Shown: in pieces, positions 1 to 6,919 of the stretch
How positions within the stretch are numbered: the stretch's first letter is position 1
Layout: the number at the start of each line of letters is the position of its first letter
Source: JADKBO01 sp037968395
GTDB lineage: Bacteria > Bacteroidota > Bacteroidia > Chitinophagales > Saprospiraceae
Direction of reading: 5' to 3'
Length of the DNA stretch: 14,250 nucleotides
Assembly (NCBI GenBank): GCA_037968395.1
Contig: JBBKVK010000345.1
Location: forward strand, 1 to 14,250
Notes under the pieces: model-generated
Database searches by the model: none
The model's input: only the letters and a program-made list of their open reading frames with translations
Told to the model about the DNA's origin: nothing
Translations under genes and position numbers: made by a program

Positions 1-219
1 TTAGCTATTTTGATTACAGGATTGAATATTTTTCCATGGTGGATATTTCTTATGTTTATGGTAATTATTTTGATTTATGTATTTGTTTCAATGTGGAAAG
101 TATATAGACAAAGTGTTGGGAAAACTTTATTCAAGTTTCTTATTTTAAGTATTTCCTATGGAGGTTTATTTATCTTATTTTTATTTGGAACTATTATTTT
201 TACGTTCTTTCTGCTATAA
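1..219 (+). CDS. 3' end of an integral membrane protein, DUF3667-like (5' partial)
   Basis: The reading frame is open to the left edge of the window (it reads L-A-I-L-I-T-G before the first possible start, a TTG at 10), so this is most likely the C-terminal end of a longer gene and not a 69-residue protein. About 72 residues are visible: a hydrophobic segment around FPWWIFLMFMVIILIYVFV, a short polar stretch with VYRQSVGKTLFKF, then a second hydrophobic segment to the stop TAA at 217-219. The layout of a membrane helix, a basic 'YRQS-x-x-KTLxKF' loop and a final helix resembles from memory the C-terminus of Bacteroidota DUF3667 proteins, which carry an N-terminal zinc ribbon that would lie outside this window. 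The family call is inference; membrane location is well supported by the sequence. Confidence 0.5.
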   Translation, partial: LAILITGLNIFPWWIFLMFMVIILIYVFVSMWKVYRQSVGKTLFKFLILSISYGGLFILFLFGTIIFTFFLL

Positions 220-368
220 ATGAGTTAGTATTAAAAGAAGCTAAAGTTATTGCAATGAATCAAGGTGGTCTAATTTGAAGGTGAATTGGAAAACAAAAAC
301 GAGATTCTTATAAAATGTTAATAATATGAACGAAATACCTTATGCATAGGAACGTTAGCCAATATTAA
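220..368. other. AT-rich intergenic region
   Basis: These 149 bases separate the partial membrane gene from the EEP-family gene. No terminator, clear -7 box or RNA gene is visible. A short open stretch in another frame (about 192-281, ending ELVLKEAKVIAMNQGGLI then TGA) could be a frameshifted tail of the upstream gene, but it is too short to decide. Confidence 0.4.
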
Positions 369-1190
369 ATGAAAAGAAATAATATGAAAATTTTAAACTT
401 AAAATCAACAATTATACTATTTCTGCTATTCACATGTCACACATCGAGGTCTCAGACCAATATCGATAGCAGTAAAATTGTAAGAGTTCTATCATTTAAC
501 ATTCTTCACGGAGCAACAACTAAAGGTGATTTCGATTTAGATGTAATAGCTCGTGTAATAAAAAATTCAAATCCAGATTTTGTAGCCTTGCAGGAAGTAG
601 ATTTTAAAACAAATAGGGCCCATAATTATGATTTAGTAACAGAATTAGGTTGGCGAACAAAATTATTACCTTTATTCGCCAGAGCTATGAAATATGATGA
701 TGGAGAATACGGAGAAGGAGTCTTGTCTAAGCACACCTTACTTAGTTCAAGAAATGTAGCCTTGCCTTTTACACCCGGCAATGAACCCAGGGCAGCTTTG
801 GAAATAACAACTACAATTGCCTCAAATGATACAATAGCATTTATAGGAACTCACCTAGATCATTTAAAAGATGAAAAAGACAGGGTAGCTCAAGCAAAAA
901 AAATAATTGAAGTATTTTCCTCAAATAAATACCCTACCATTTTAGCTGGAGACCTTAATGCTGTACCAGGAAGTACTCCAATAAACATTCTTGAAGAAAT
1001 GTGGACGGCTTCTTACAGCCAGGATAGTTTAACCTATACTTATCCTTCTGATAATCCTATTAAAAAAATTGATTATATCATGTTTTATCCGAGAAACAGG
1101 TGGAAAGTGCTGGAAACAAAAGTTATTCAGGATACTATTGCATCGGATCATTGTGCATATCTAGTAATACTTAAGTTATTAGATGAATAA
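369..1190 (+). CDS. Exported endonuclease/exonuclease/phosphatase (EEP) family protein
   Basis: This 273-residue protein carries the full motif series of the metal-dependent EEP fold (DNase I, exonuclease III, inositol phosphatase, sphingomyelinase): LSFNILHG with N44, LQEVD with E76, GTHLDH with H162, AGDLNA with D195 and N197, KKIDYIMF with D235, and the closing SDHCAY with D260-H261. All expected metal and catalytic residues are present. A GEYGEGVLS stretch at 112-120 fits the secreted subgroup close to 'endonuclease/exonuclease/phosphatase family metal-dependent hydrolases'. The N-terminus has basic residues followed by the hydrophobic IILFLLFTC and a polar SRSQ, a signal peptide; C23 could be a lipidation site but the lipobox is poor. 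The ATG at 369 or the one at 384 (M6) could both serve, and the second gives a more typical signal peptide. It stands alone between a membrane gene and a pseudogene. Substrate (nucleic acid, phosphodiester lipid or sugar phosphate) cannot be read from the sequence. Confidence 0.85.
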   Translation: MKRNNMKILNLKSTIILFLLFTCHTSRSQTNIDSSKIVRVLSFNILHGATTKGDFDLDVIARVIKNSNPDFVALQEVDFKTNRAHNYDLVTELGWRTKLLPLFARAMKYDDGEYGEGVLSKHTLLSSRNVALPFTPGNEPRAALEITTTIASNDTIAFIGTHLDHLKDEKDRVAQAKKIIEVFSSNKYPTILAGDLNAVPGSTPINILEEMWTASYSQDSLTYTYPSDNPIKKIDYIMFYPRNRWKVLETKVIQDTIASDHCAYLVILKLLDE

Positions 1191-1274
1191 CAAGCATGGC
1201 TACTAAAAATAAACACAATTAAATACGATGTGTATTAATACCGTTAAATTTCATTTTGACCAACTATTAAACCA

Positions 1275-1469
1275 ATGATAAAATTCTTTAGAAAAATCAG
1301 ACAACGATTACTAACTGAGATTAAAATCAATAAACCTAATTCGCCAGCTGGATGGTATCTTATTTAAGTTATTGGCGAAATTATCCTTGTGGTAATTGGA
1401 ATTCTAATTGCATTACAGATTAATCCCCGGTGCCATCAAAGAATAAACATCATAATTGGAAAAACATAG
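1275..1469 (+). pseudogene. DUF6090-family protein remnant (in-frame stop, 3' truncated)
   Basis: From the ATG at 1275 the frame reads MIKFFRKIRQRLLTE, then a NKPNSPAG-containing linker, then a TAA at 1365-1367. The same frame continues directly after this stop as VIGEIILVVIGILIALQIN (1368-1424). This is the characteristic N-terminal amphipathic segment plus single membrane anchor of Bacteroidota DUF6090 proteins, whose consensus at the break is roughly RY-x-K-Y-A-IGEI. The stop sits where the family has Tyr, so one base change (TAT to TAA) explains it. After QIN the family normally continues with NWNE and a long soluble domain of well over 100 residues; here it turns into unrelated codons and stops at 1467-1469. 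The gene is therefore both interrupted and truncated. Family assignment is by recognition of the motif; loss of function is inference from the two lesions. Confidence 0.8.
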
Positions 1470-1499
1470 GTATTAAATCAATAGTCCTGAATTTAACTC

Positions 1500-1507
1500 T
1501 AATTTTG
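1500..1507 (+). promoter_or_regulatory. Candidate -7 box (TAATTTTG) for pta-ackA
   Basis: TAATTTTG matches the Bacteroidota TAnnTTTG -7 element exactly and lies 41 bases before the pta ATG, giving a leader of about 35 bases. No TTG (-33) is visible at the usual 17-23 base distance, so this is a one-element call. Confidence 0.45.
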
Positions 1508-1548
1508 TGACCTCCATAAAAACTGATATTTTATAAAAAACCACATGA

Positions 1549-3642
1549 ATGAGTAAAGCAATATATATTGCCACTACAGAATCAAACAGCGGAAAGTCTT
1601 TAATTTCTATAGGCTTAATGCACTTACTATTGGGAAAAACTGCAAAAGTCGGGTATTTTAGGCCTATTATCAATGATTATCCTCCAGGTGTACGAGATAA
1701 CCATATCGATACGATCTTATCTTACTTTAATCTCCCAATAGAATATAATGACACCTATGCCTTGACAAGAAGTGATGTCGCGGAGAAAAAACAACAAGGT
1801 AAAGAGGACGAGATTCTAGATATAATTATTAAAAAATATAAAGCGCTAGAAGAAAAATTCGATTTTGTATTGGTGGTAGGAACTGATTTTACTGGAGAAG
1901 GTGCAATTATAGAATGGGACATAAATGTACAAACAGCCAAAAATCTTGGCATCCCTACCATTATTGTGGTCAGTGGGGTAGATAAAACATTAAATAAACT
2001 TGTTAGAAACATCGCCTTAGCCAACGATTCATTTACCGAAAATGGTGTGGATGTACTTATGGTGGTTGCCAATAAAGTTCAAACTGAAAATATTGAATTG
2101 GTTGCTGCTACATTAAAAAGCAAATTACCAGATACTGTTTTGGTGGGAGCCATTCCCCTTATTCCTTTTTTAGGAAATCCGAGTTTAAAAGAAATTGTTG
2201 AGCAGATTGATGGCAAAGTACTTTTTGGAAAAGAATATATCAATAATCAGGTTAGTAATTTTACGGTAGGTGCCATGCAGCTGCGAAACTATCTCACTCA
2301 TGTAAAAGAGGATGGGCTAGTGATTACCCCTGGAGATAGAGCTGACATAATATTAGGAGCTTTGCAAGCCAATATCTCTAAAAATTACCCAAAAGTAGCT
2401 GGTATTGTACTTACTGGAGGACTCCTACCAGAAGCATCTATCACAAAACTTATTGAAGGACTTTCTGACGTAGTGCCAATCGTTACAGTGCAAGAAGGTA
2501 CGTTTGAAATTGCTAATAAAATCGGTACTATTCAACCAAAAATTTATGCCGAAAATGACCAGAAGATTTTGGCCTCCATTCAAAATTTTGCGAAGTATAT
2601 TGCTGTTAATGAACTAGAAGTGCTTATACAAACAGTGAATTCTAAGGGAATGACACCAAGCATGTTTCAGTATACCTTACTTAAGAAAGCCCAAAAAAGT
2701 AAAAAGCGAATTGTACTGCCAGAAGGGACTGATGATCGAATACTAAAGGCTACAAAAGAGCTCATCGATGCCAATGTGGTGGACATTATATTGATTGGTA
2801 ATCAGAAGGAAATTGAAGCTAAAATTAAAGCCATAGATTTAGACCTCGACCTTTCTAAAATTACCATAGAAGATCCAGTAAATTCCCTTCATTTTAAGGA
2901 GTATGTACAAACCTTGTATGAACTAAGAAAGCATAAGAATGTAAATTTAGCCATGGCGGAAGATTTAATGAAAGACGTTTCCTATTACGGTACCATGATG
3001 GTCTATAAAGGCCATGCCGACGGTATGGTGTCTGGAGCTACCCACACTACCCAACATACGATCCGCCCAGCATTGCAGTTTATCAAGACCAAGCCAAATG
3101 TCCCATTAGTGTCTTCTATATTTTTTATGTGCCTGCCCAACCGAGTTATTATTTTTGGCGACTGTGCCATCAATCCAAATCCTACAGCAGAAGAATTAGC
3201 AGAAATAGCTATTTCATCGGCGAATACAAGTGAAGCTTTTGGGATAGAACCTCGAATAGCTATGCTTTCGTATTCCTCTGGCACCTCAGGAATGGGGGAG
3301 GATGTAGTCAGAGTTAGAAAAGCGACAGAAATAGTAAAAGCAAAACGTCCAGATTTGAAAATTGAGGGACCTATACAATATGATGCAGCGGTGGACATTA
3401 ATGTGGCTAAAATAAAGCTGCCAGATTCCGAAGTGGCTGGTCAAGCTACCGTATTCGTGTTTCCTGATCTAAATACCGGGAATAATACTTATAAGGCCGT
3501 ACAACGAGAAACAGGTGCTTTGGCTATTGGTCCAATGTTGCAAGGATTGAATAAGCCTGTGAATGACCTCAGCAGAGGCTGTACCGTAGATGATATTTTT
3601 AACACTGTGATAATTACTGCCATTCAAGCAGAAGGTATTTAA
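1549..3642 (+). CDS. pta: Phosphate acetyltransferase, long form
   Basis: Phosphate acetyltransferase converts acetyl-CoA and phosphate to acetyl phosphate and CoA in the cytoplasm. The 697 residues match the three-part long form of the enzyme: an N-terminal P-loop domain of the BioD-like type (TTESNSGKS, 9-17), a central DRTGG domain at about 212-325 (FLGNPSLKEIV, PGDRADIILGAL), and the C-terminal catalytic PTA_PTB domain from about 372 to the end. The catalytic part shows RIVLPEGTDDRIL, GHADGMVSGATHTT, FGDCAINPNPTAEELAEIA, SYSSGTSG, EGPIQYDAAVD, FPDLNTGNNTYKAVQR and GPMLQGLNKPVNDLSRG. The start at 1549 puts the P-loop at the normal distance from the N-terminus; an ATG four bases earlier is out of frame. 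ackA follows after 10 bases, so the two steps of acetate production are cotranscribed. Nothing is truncated or missing. Confidence 0.97.
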   Translation: MSKAIYIATTESNSGKSLISIGLMHLLLGKTAKVGYFRPIINDYPPGVRDNHIDTILSYFNLPIEYNDTYALTRSDVAEKKQQGKEDEILDIIIKKYKALEEKFDFVLVVGTDFTGEGAIIEWDINVQTAKNLGIPTIIVVSGVDKTLNKLVRNIALANDSFTENGVDVLMVVANKVQTENIELVAATLKSKLPDTVLVGAIPLIPFLGNPSLKEIVEQIDGKVLFGKEYINNQVSNFTVGAMQLRNYLTHVKEDGLVITPGDRADIILGALQANISKNYPKVAGIVLTGGLLPEASITKLIEGLSDVVPIVTVQEGTFEIANKIGTIQPKIYAENDQKILASIQNFAKYIAVNELEVLIQTVNSKGMTPSMFQYTLLKKAQKSKKRIVLPEGTDDRILKATKELIDANVVDIILIGNQKEIEAKIKAIDLDLDLSKITIEDPVNSLHFKEYVQTLYELRKHKNVNLAMAEDLMKDVSYYGTMMVYKGHADGMVSGATHTTQHTIRPALQFIKTKPNVPLVSSIFFMCLPNRVIIFGDCAINPNPTAEELAEIAISSANTSEAFGIEPRIAMLSYSSGTSGMGEDVVRVRKATEIVKAKRPDLKIEGPIQYDAAVDINVAKIKLPDSEVAGQATVFVFPDLNTGNNTYKAVQRETGALAIGPMLQGLNKPVNDLSRGCTVDDIFNTVIITAIQAEGI

Positions 3643-3652
3643 AATCTTGTAA

Positions 3653-4834
3653 ATGAAAATATTAGTTATAAATACAGGGAGTTCTTCTATAAAATACCAA
3701 CTCATTGACATGCCAAGTGAAAAGGTGATTTGTCATGGAATCATAGAACGAATCGGAGAAAAAGATGCTATTTTAAAGTATAAAACCGATAAAATTGCTT
3801 TTGAAAACTCCTTGGATATTGCAGACCATAATGTTGGGCTGACATTGATTGCAAAACTATTGCAAGACGAAGAAAATGGGGTAATTACCAAGGCCTCGGA
3901 TATTGATATTGTAGGGCACAGAGTGGTACATGGTGGCAACACATTTGCGACCACTACCTTGATAACGGATGCGGTAAAAGCTAAAATAAAAGAGTTGTCG
4001 AAACTGGCGCCATTACATAATCCTGGTAATTTGCAGGGAATTATACTAGCCGAACAACTATTTGCGGAAGCAAAACAAATTGCGGTATTCGACACGGCTT
4101 TTCATCAGACACTTCCCTTGGTAGCTCGCAAATATGCCATTCCCAATTCACTCTTTGATCAAGGCATTCAGGTCTATGGCTTTCATGGCACAAGTCACAA
4201 ATATGTATCAGAACAAGCCATTGCCTATTTAAAAAAGCAAGACACAAAAATAATTACCATTCATCTTGGCAACGGATGCAGCATGACAGCCATAGAAAAC
4301 GGAAAAAGTATAGACCACAGTATGGGCTTTACACCGAGCAATGGCCTCATTATGGGCACAAGAAGTGGAGACATCGACCATGCACTTATCTTCTATTTAG
4401 TAGAAACCTTAGGATATAGCCTGGAGAAAGTCAATAAGTTGCTGCTCAAAGAAAGCGGCATGCTCGGTCTTACTGGTCACAGCGATTTGAGAGACATACA
4501 AAATGCCGCAGAAAATGGAGATAAAAGCTGTCAACTCGCCCTAGAAATGAATGCCTACAGGATCAAGAAATACATAGGTGCCTACACCGCTGCCATGAAT
4601 GGAATAGACGCCATAGTGTTTACCGCAGGGATAGGGGAGAACTCCGCTCCACTCCGCAAAATGGTGTGTATCAACATGAATTGTCTCGGCATACAATTGG
4701 ACAATCATAAAAACGAAATCCGTTCAAAGAAACTGGCTGAAATCAACATGGAGGATGCAAAAGTGAAGATTCTTGTAATCCCTACAAATGAAGAGCTGGA
4801 AATAGCAAAACAGGCTTATGGGTTGGGAGGTTAG
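3653..4834 (+). CDS. ackA: Acetate kinase
   Basis: Acetate kinase transfers phosphate from acetyl phosphate to ADP, giving acetate and ATP, and works in reverse to activate acetate. The 393 residues are the usual length and the ASKHA-fold motifs are intact: NTGSSSIKYQL at 7-17, HRVVHGG at 89-95 (R90), LAPLHNP, FDTAFHQTLP with catalytic D147, YGFHGTSHKYV with H178, the adenosine/phosphate loop HLGNGCS at 204-210, MGTRSGDID with R237, GHSDLRDI, FTAGIGENS, and NEELEIA near the C-terminus. It starts 10 bases after the pta stop, so it is the second gene of a pta-ackA operon. No intrinsic terminator is evident directly behind it. Confidence 0.97.
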   Translation: MKILVINTGSSSIKYQLIDMPSEKVICHGIIERIGEKDAILKYKTDKIAFENSLDIADHNVGLTLIAKLLQDEENGVITKASDIDIVGHRVVHGGNTFATTTLITDAVKAKIKELSKLAPLHNPGNLQGIILAEQLFAEAKQIAVFDTAFHQTLPLVARKYAIPNSLFDQGIQVYGFHGTSHKYVSEQAIAYLKKQDTKIITIHLGNGCSMTAIENGKSIDHSMGFTPSNGLIMGTRSGDIDHALIFYLVETLGYSLEKVNKLLLKESGMLGLTGHSDLRDIQNAAENGDKSCQLALEMNAYRIKKYIGAYTAAMNGIDAIVFTAGIGENSAPLRKMVCINMNCLGIQLDNHKNEIRSKKLAEINMEDAKVKILVIPTNEELEIAKQAYGLGG

Positions 4835-4865
4835 CAGGGTGGTTATGCTATAATTCTAGTAGGAG

Positions 4866-4877
4866 TTGGGGAGATTT
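4866..4877 (+). repeat. 12-bp repeat, left copy (inverted partner at 6853-6864)
   Basis: TTGGGGAGATTT here is the exact reverse complement of AAATCTCCCCAA at 6853-6864. The two copies lie in the intergenic regions at the two ends of the AT-rich block between ackA and tex. Similar C-rich 'ctctccaaatctcccc' strings occur, as far as I recall, as dispersed intergenic repeats in Bacteroidota. A 12-bp match alone can be chance in a window of this length. Confidence 0.4.
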
Positions 4878-4928
4878 AAACTGCTTTAAAAATACTATTT
4901 CATTGTATTATAAGTAAAAAGAAAGTGC

Positions 4929-4936
4929 TACTTTTG
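4929..4936 (+). promoter_or_regulatory. Candidate promoter for the TonB-C-like gene (TACTTTTG, TTG at 4903-4905)
   Basis: TACTTTTG matches TAnnTTTG, and a TTG at 4903-4905 lies 23 bases upstream, at the long end of the accepted -33/-7 spacing. It would give a leader of about 80 bases before the ATG at 5023, beginning just before the inverted repeat at 4948-4965. Confidence 0.45.
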
Positions 4937-4947
4937 TGAAGTAAAAA

Positions 4948-4965
4948 AACGATAACGCTATCGTT
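4948..4965. repeat. Inverted repeat in the leader of the TonB-C-like gene
   Basis: AACGATA and TATCGTT form a 7-bp perfect stem around an ACGC loop. A run of seven A (4943-4949, overlapping the stem's first two A) precedes it and no T run follows, so on the + strand it is not an intrinsic terminator for ackA. Read on the minus strand it has the stem-plus-T-tract form of a terminator, but no minus-strand gene ends here. In a + strand transcript it would form a hairpin near the 5' end. Confidence 0.45.
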
Positions 4966-5022
4966 CTAGTAAATTTCCTACACTCACATAATGTATTTGC
5001 ATACTAGCTTAAACCTTATAAT

Positions 5023-5787
5023 ATGAAATTTCTAATAACCATTTTGAGTCTTGCACTTTTAAATATACCATTATTCTGTCAAGGACTATCTGATGTGAAT
5101 AGGGAAATAATATTGTCACATATCGATGAATCGATATTTCCAATTATAAAGTCTTTAAATAAAAAATCAAATGGTAATAATTTGATTCTAGGTTTTGAAG
5201 TAGATAACTATGGTTTAATATCTAATTCTGGTTTATATGACAGAACTAACCCTAAATTAAATGAGTTTACAGATTTAAGTGAGATAGTAGTAAGTCCTAA
5301 CAATGAAATAATGGGTTATAGTAATACGGTTGGTTATAAGGTTTACGTAGTTTTGTCAGATGGTTTTGAAAAACTAAGGCTCAACGATAATTGCAATTCT
5401 ATGTTTATTAGTAAAAATGGTTTTGGAGTCTTAAGTGATAGAGCAATACTTAAAGAATGCGATTTAGAAAATTATCCAGAATCAGAAAAAGTAAATTGTA
5501 CCAGCAGTAAATTTATTGACTACATAATGTCAAATATAAAGTATTCGCCATCTGCAATTGAGCATAAAATCTCAGGGACTACCATATTAGATTTCGGAAT
5601 TGATATTGATGGAAAAATGTTCGCAATAAAGTGTTTTAGAGATCTTGGACATGGTATTTGTGATTCAATAATTAGCGTAGTTGAGGAACTTCAAAAAAAT
5701 GATGTTATTTGGTTTCCGGCAAAAAACAAGATAGGGTATCCAAGTAAAACTACATTTACTTTACCAATACCTATAAATGTGAACTAG
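5023..5787 (+). CDS. Secreted protein with TonB C-terminal-like domain
   Basis: The 254-residue product begins with a clear signal peptide (MKFLITILSLALLNIPLFC, cleavage likely near residues 20-21). The last third, about 163-250, resembles a TonB C-terminal domain: FIDYIMSNIKYSPSAIEHKI, then a GTTILDFGIDIDGK strand pair (compare the family pattern GTVxVxFxVDxDGK), a CFRDLGHGICDSII segment, a helix with VVEEL, and WFPAKNKIGYPSKTTFTLPI (compare WxPgxxnGkPVxxxfxlPI). Such domains in Bacteroidota occur in TonB energy transducers and in many periplasmic proteins of unknown role. There is no N-terminal membrane anchor or proline-rich linker, so it is probably not a working TonB transducer. Residues 30-110 have no recognised domain. 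It is single, AT-rich relative to pta-ackA and tex, and is followed by a toxin-antitoxin pair. Role unknown. Confidence 0.65.
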   Translation: MKFLITILSLALLNIPLFCQGLSDVNREIILSHIDESIFPIIKSLNKKSNGNNLILGFEVDNYGLISNSGLYDRTNPKLNEFTDLSEIVVSPNNEIMGYSNTVGYKVYVVLSDGFEKLRLNDNCNSMFISKNGFGVLSDRAILKECDLENYPESEKVNCTSSKFIDYIMSNIKYSPSAIEHKISGTTILDFGIDIDGKMFAIKCFRDLGHGICDSIISVVEELQKNDVIWFPAKNKIGYPSKTTFTLPIPINVN

Positions 5788-6106
5788 TATTCTATACAAA
5801 TAAATTGAAAGAACTAAAAGATTAACATACATAAAAGCCAAATATAGTTTAATATAAGTCTTTAGTCACGATATACAAAGATGGAGAATAACACAGGCAA
5901 CATGACACTTACAACCCTATTAAAATATTTGATGCTTTAAAAGCTAAAGTTACTTTCGGAATTGAGAAGAATGAATTTGAATTAACATAAAAAAGCAGGA
6001 AGTAATAAACCTGGTACAAAGTCTTTTTATGGCTATCAAAATTTCTTATCTTTATAGCTAGAAATTCGAGATTTATAATGAATGGCACTTTTTTAAAATA
6101 ATTGGC
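5788..6106. other. AT-rich intergenic region upstream of the toxin-antitoxin pair
   Basis: No convincing gene is seen in these about 320 bases. One frame is open without a start at 5892-5990 (reads ...NPIKIFDALKAKVTFGIE..., stop at 5988-5990); its composition is protein-like and it may be the tail of a lost gene, but I cannot name it. A TATCTTTA at 6047-6054 is one mismatch from TAnnTTTG and could be the -7 box of the downstream pair. Confidence 0.35.
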
Positions 6107-6124
6107 GTTTATAAATTTATAAAC
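6107..6124. promoter_or_regulatory. Perfect 18-bp palindrome before the antitoxin, candidate operator
   Basis: GTTTATAAATTTATAAAC is its own reverse complement over all 18 bases and ends five bases before the antitoxin ATG at 6130. Toxin-antitoxin operons are commonly autorepressed through palindromes at this position. In RNA the same sequence could fold next to the start codon. The role is inferred from position only; the low-GC background makes short palindromes more likely, though 18 bp with G/C ends is long. Confidence 0.5.
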
Positions 6125-6129
6125 TTTTA

Positions 6130-6351
6130 ATGATGAATACACTTCAAATAGAAATTTTAAATCCGAAAGCAGCAAAATTATTGCAGGATTTAGCTGATTT
6201 AAAGCTTATTTCAATTAATCGACCATTAGATGATGGTTTTAGTCAAATCCTTAAAAAGTTAAGGTCAAAATCAGAAACGGCTCCATCATTAGATGAGATT
6301 ACTAAAGAAGTTGAGTTGGTAAGAAGTATCAAATATGGCAAAGAAGTTTAG
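6130..6351 (+). CDS. Antitoxin of a PIN-family toxin-antitoxin pair
   Basis: This 73-residue protein begins MMNTLQIEILNPKAAKLLQDLADLKLISI, a start typical of short antitoxins found beside PIN-domain toxins in Bacteroidota (pattern 'hxIxILNPKAxxLLxDLxxLxLI'). An N-terminal beta strand could give a ribbon-type dimer for DNA binding, and the charged C-terminal half (PSLDEITKEVELVR) would be the toxin-binding tail; both are inference. The second ATG (6133) is an equally possible start. The coding sequence overlaps the toxin gene by 17 bases (6335-6351) in another frame, so translation is probably coupled, as usual for such pairs. An 18-bp palindrome lies directly upstream and suggests autoregulation. 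Confidence 0.72.
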   Translation: MMNTLQIEILNPKAAKLLQDLADLKLISINRPLDDGFSQILKKLRSKSETAPSLDEITKEVELVRSIKYGKEV

Positions 6352-6760
6352 AGTAATAATTGATACAAATCTTTGGATAAGCTTTTTAATATCAAATCAA
6401 TATAATCAGTTAGATTTATTAATTTCTTCAAAGAATTGTACATTAATATTTAGTCAAGCCCTACTTGATGAATTCATTGAAGTTGCCAGACGTCCTAAAT
6501 TGGAAAAATATTTTGCATTATCTGATCTTGAAACTCTTATTAAAACAATTAATGATTTCGCTGTTTTTATCAATGTCACATCAAAAGTGGAATTTTTAAA
6601 AGATGCTAAAGATGATTTTTTACTTTCTTTGTCAGTTGATGGTAATGCTGATTACCTAATCACAGGTGATAAAGAGTTACTTGAAGTTGTTAATTATAAT
6701 GAAACTAAAATAATAAGTATAACACAATTTTTAAGAAAGTTTGATATTGAATTAAAATGA
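6335..6760 (+). CDS. PIN-domain toxin, putative toxin-antitoxin system component
   Basis: The 141 residues form one PIN domain, a metal-dependent RNase fold. Visible motifs are VIIDTNLWISFL with D10 and N12, LLDEFIEVARRPKL with E46, KDAKDDFLLSL with D93/D94, and ADYLITGDKELL with D106 and D112: the acidic cluster needed for metal binding is complete. The VxxDTNxWxS opening and the RRPKL element fit the group annotated 'putative toxin-antitoxin system toxin component, PIN family' (COG1569/TIGR00305) better than classical VapC. By family knowledge it is expected to cleave RNA and to be held inactive by the upstream antitoxin, whose gene it overlaps by 17 bases. Its very low GC contrasts with the neighbouring tex gene and suggests the pair was acquired. 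RNA target unknown. Confidence 0.85.
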   Translation: MAKKFRVIIDTNLWISFLISNQYNQLDLLISSKNCTLIFSQALLDEFIEVARRPKLEKYFALSDLETLIKTINDFAVFINVTSKVEFLKDAKDDFLLSLSVDGNADYLITGDKELLEVVNYNETKIISITQFLRKFDIELK

Positions 6761-6852
6761 ATCTCAAAGCATTAACTCCACGTTGAGGCACCGAAACTCT
6801 AACGATAAGGTTGTAACCAAGTGGTAACACAAAATTCAACATCTCCCTCTCC

Positions 6853-6864
6853 AAATCTCCCCAA
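6853..6864 (-). repeat. 12-bp repeat, right copy (inverted partner at 4866-4877)
   Basis: AAATCTCCCCAA, within the C-rich stretch TCCCTCTCCAAATCTCCCC (6843-6861), is the exact inverted copy of 4866-4877. It sits just before the tex promoter and closes the AT-rich block containing the TonB-C-like gene and the toxin-antitoxin pair. Confidence 0.4.
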
Positions 6865-6880
6865 ATTCTATTCAAATAAT

Positions 6881-6888
6881 TAGCTTTG
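6881..6888 (+). promoter_or_regulatory. Candidate -7 box (TAGCTTTG) for tex-rlmA
   Basis: TAGCTTTG is an exact TAnnTTTG match 31 bases before the tex ATG, which implies a leader of about 25 bases. No -33 TTG is seen at the expected distance. Confidence 0.5.
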
Positions 6889-6919
6889 TGCTCAAATCGT
6901 CACTAGGGCAAATAGACAC

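Noticed and set aside
3003..3398. 131-codon minus-strand frame inside pta
   Set aside because: Antisense shadow of the strongly conserved Pta catalytic domain.
4875..4890. TTTAAA-CTGC-TTTAAA stem as an ackA terminator
   Set aside because: All-AT stem of six pairs without a following T tract; too weak to call.
5120..5137. ATATCGAT-GA-ATCGATAT inverted repeat
   Set aside because: It lies within the coding sequence of the TonB-C-like protein (HIDESIF region), with a two-base loop; most likely coincidence of codons.
5909..6175. 88-codon open frame on the minus strand
   Set aside because: AT-rich shadow across the intergenic region and the antitoxin start; no family resemblance, and the + strand antitoxin is better supported.
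6809..6818. GGTTGTAACC, repeated at 14168-14177
   Set aside because: A 10-bp match in a 14-kb window is expected by chance; contexts differ.
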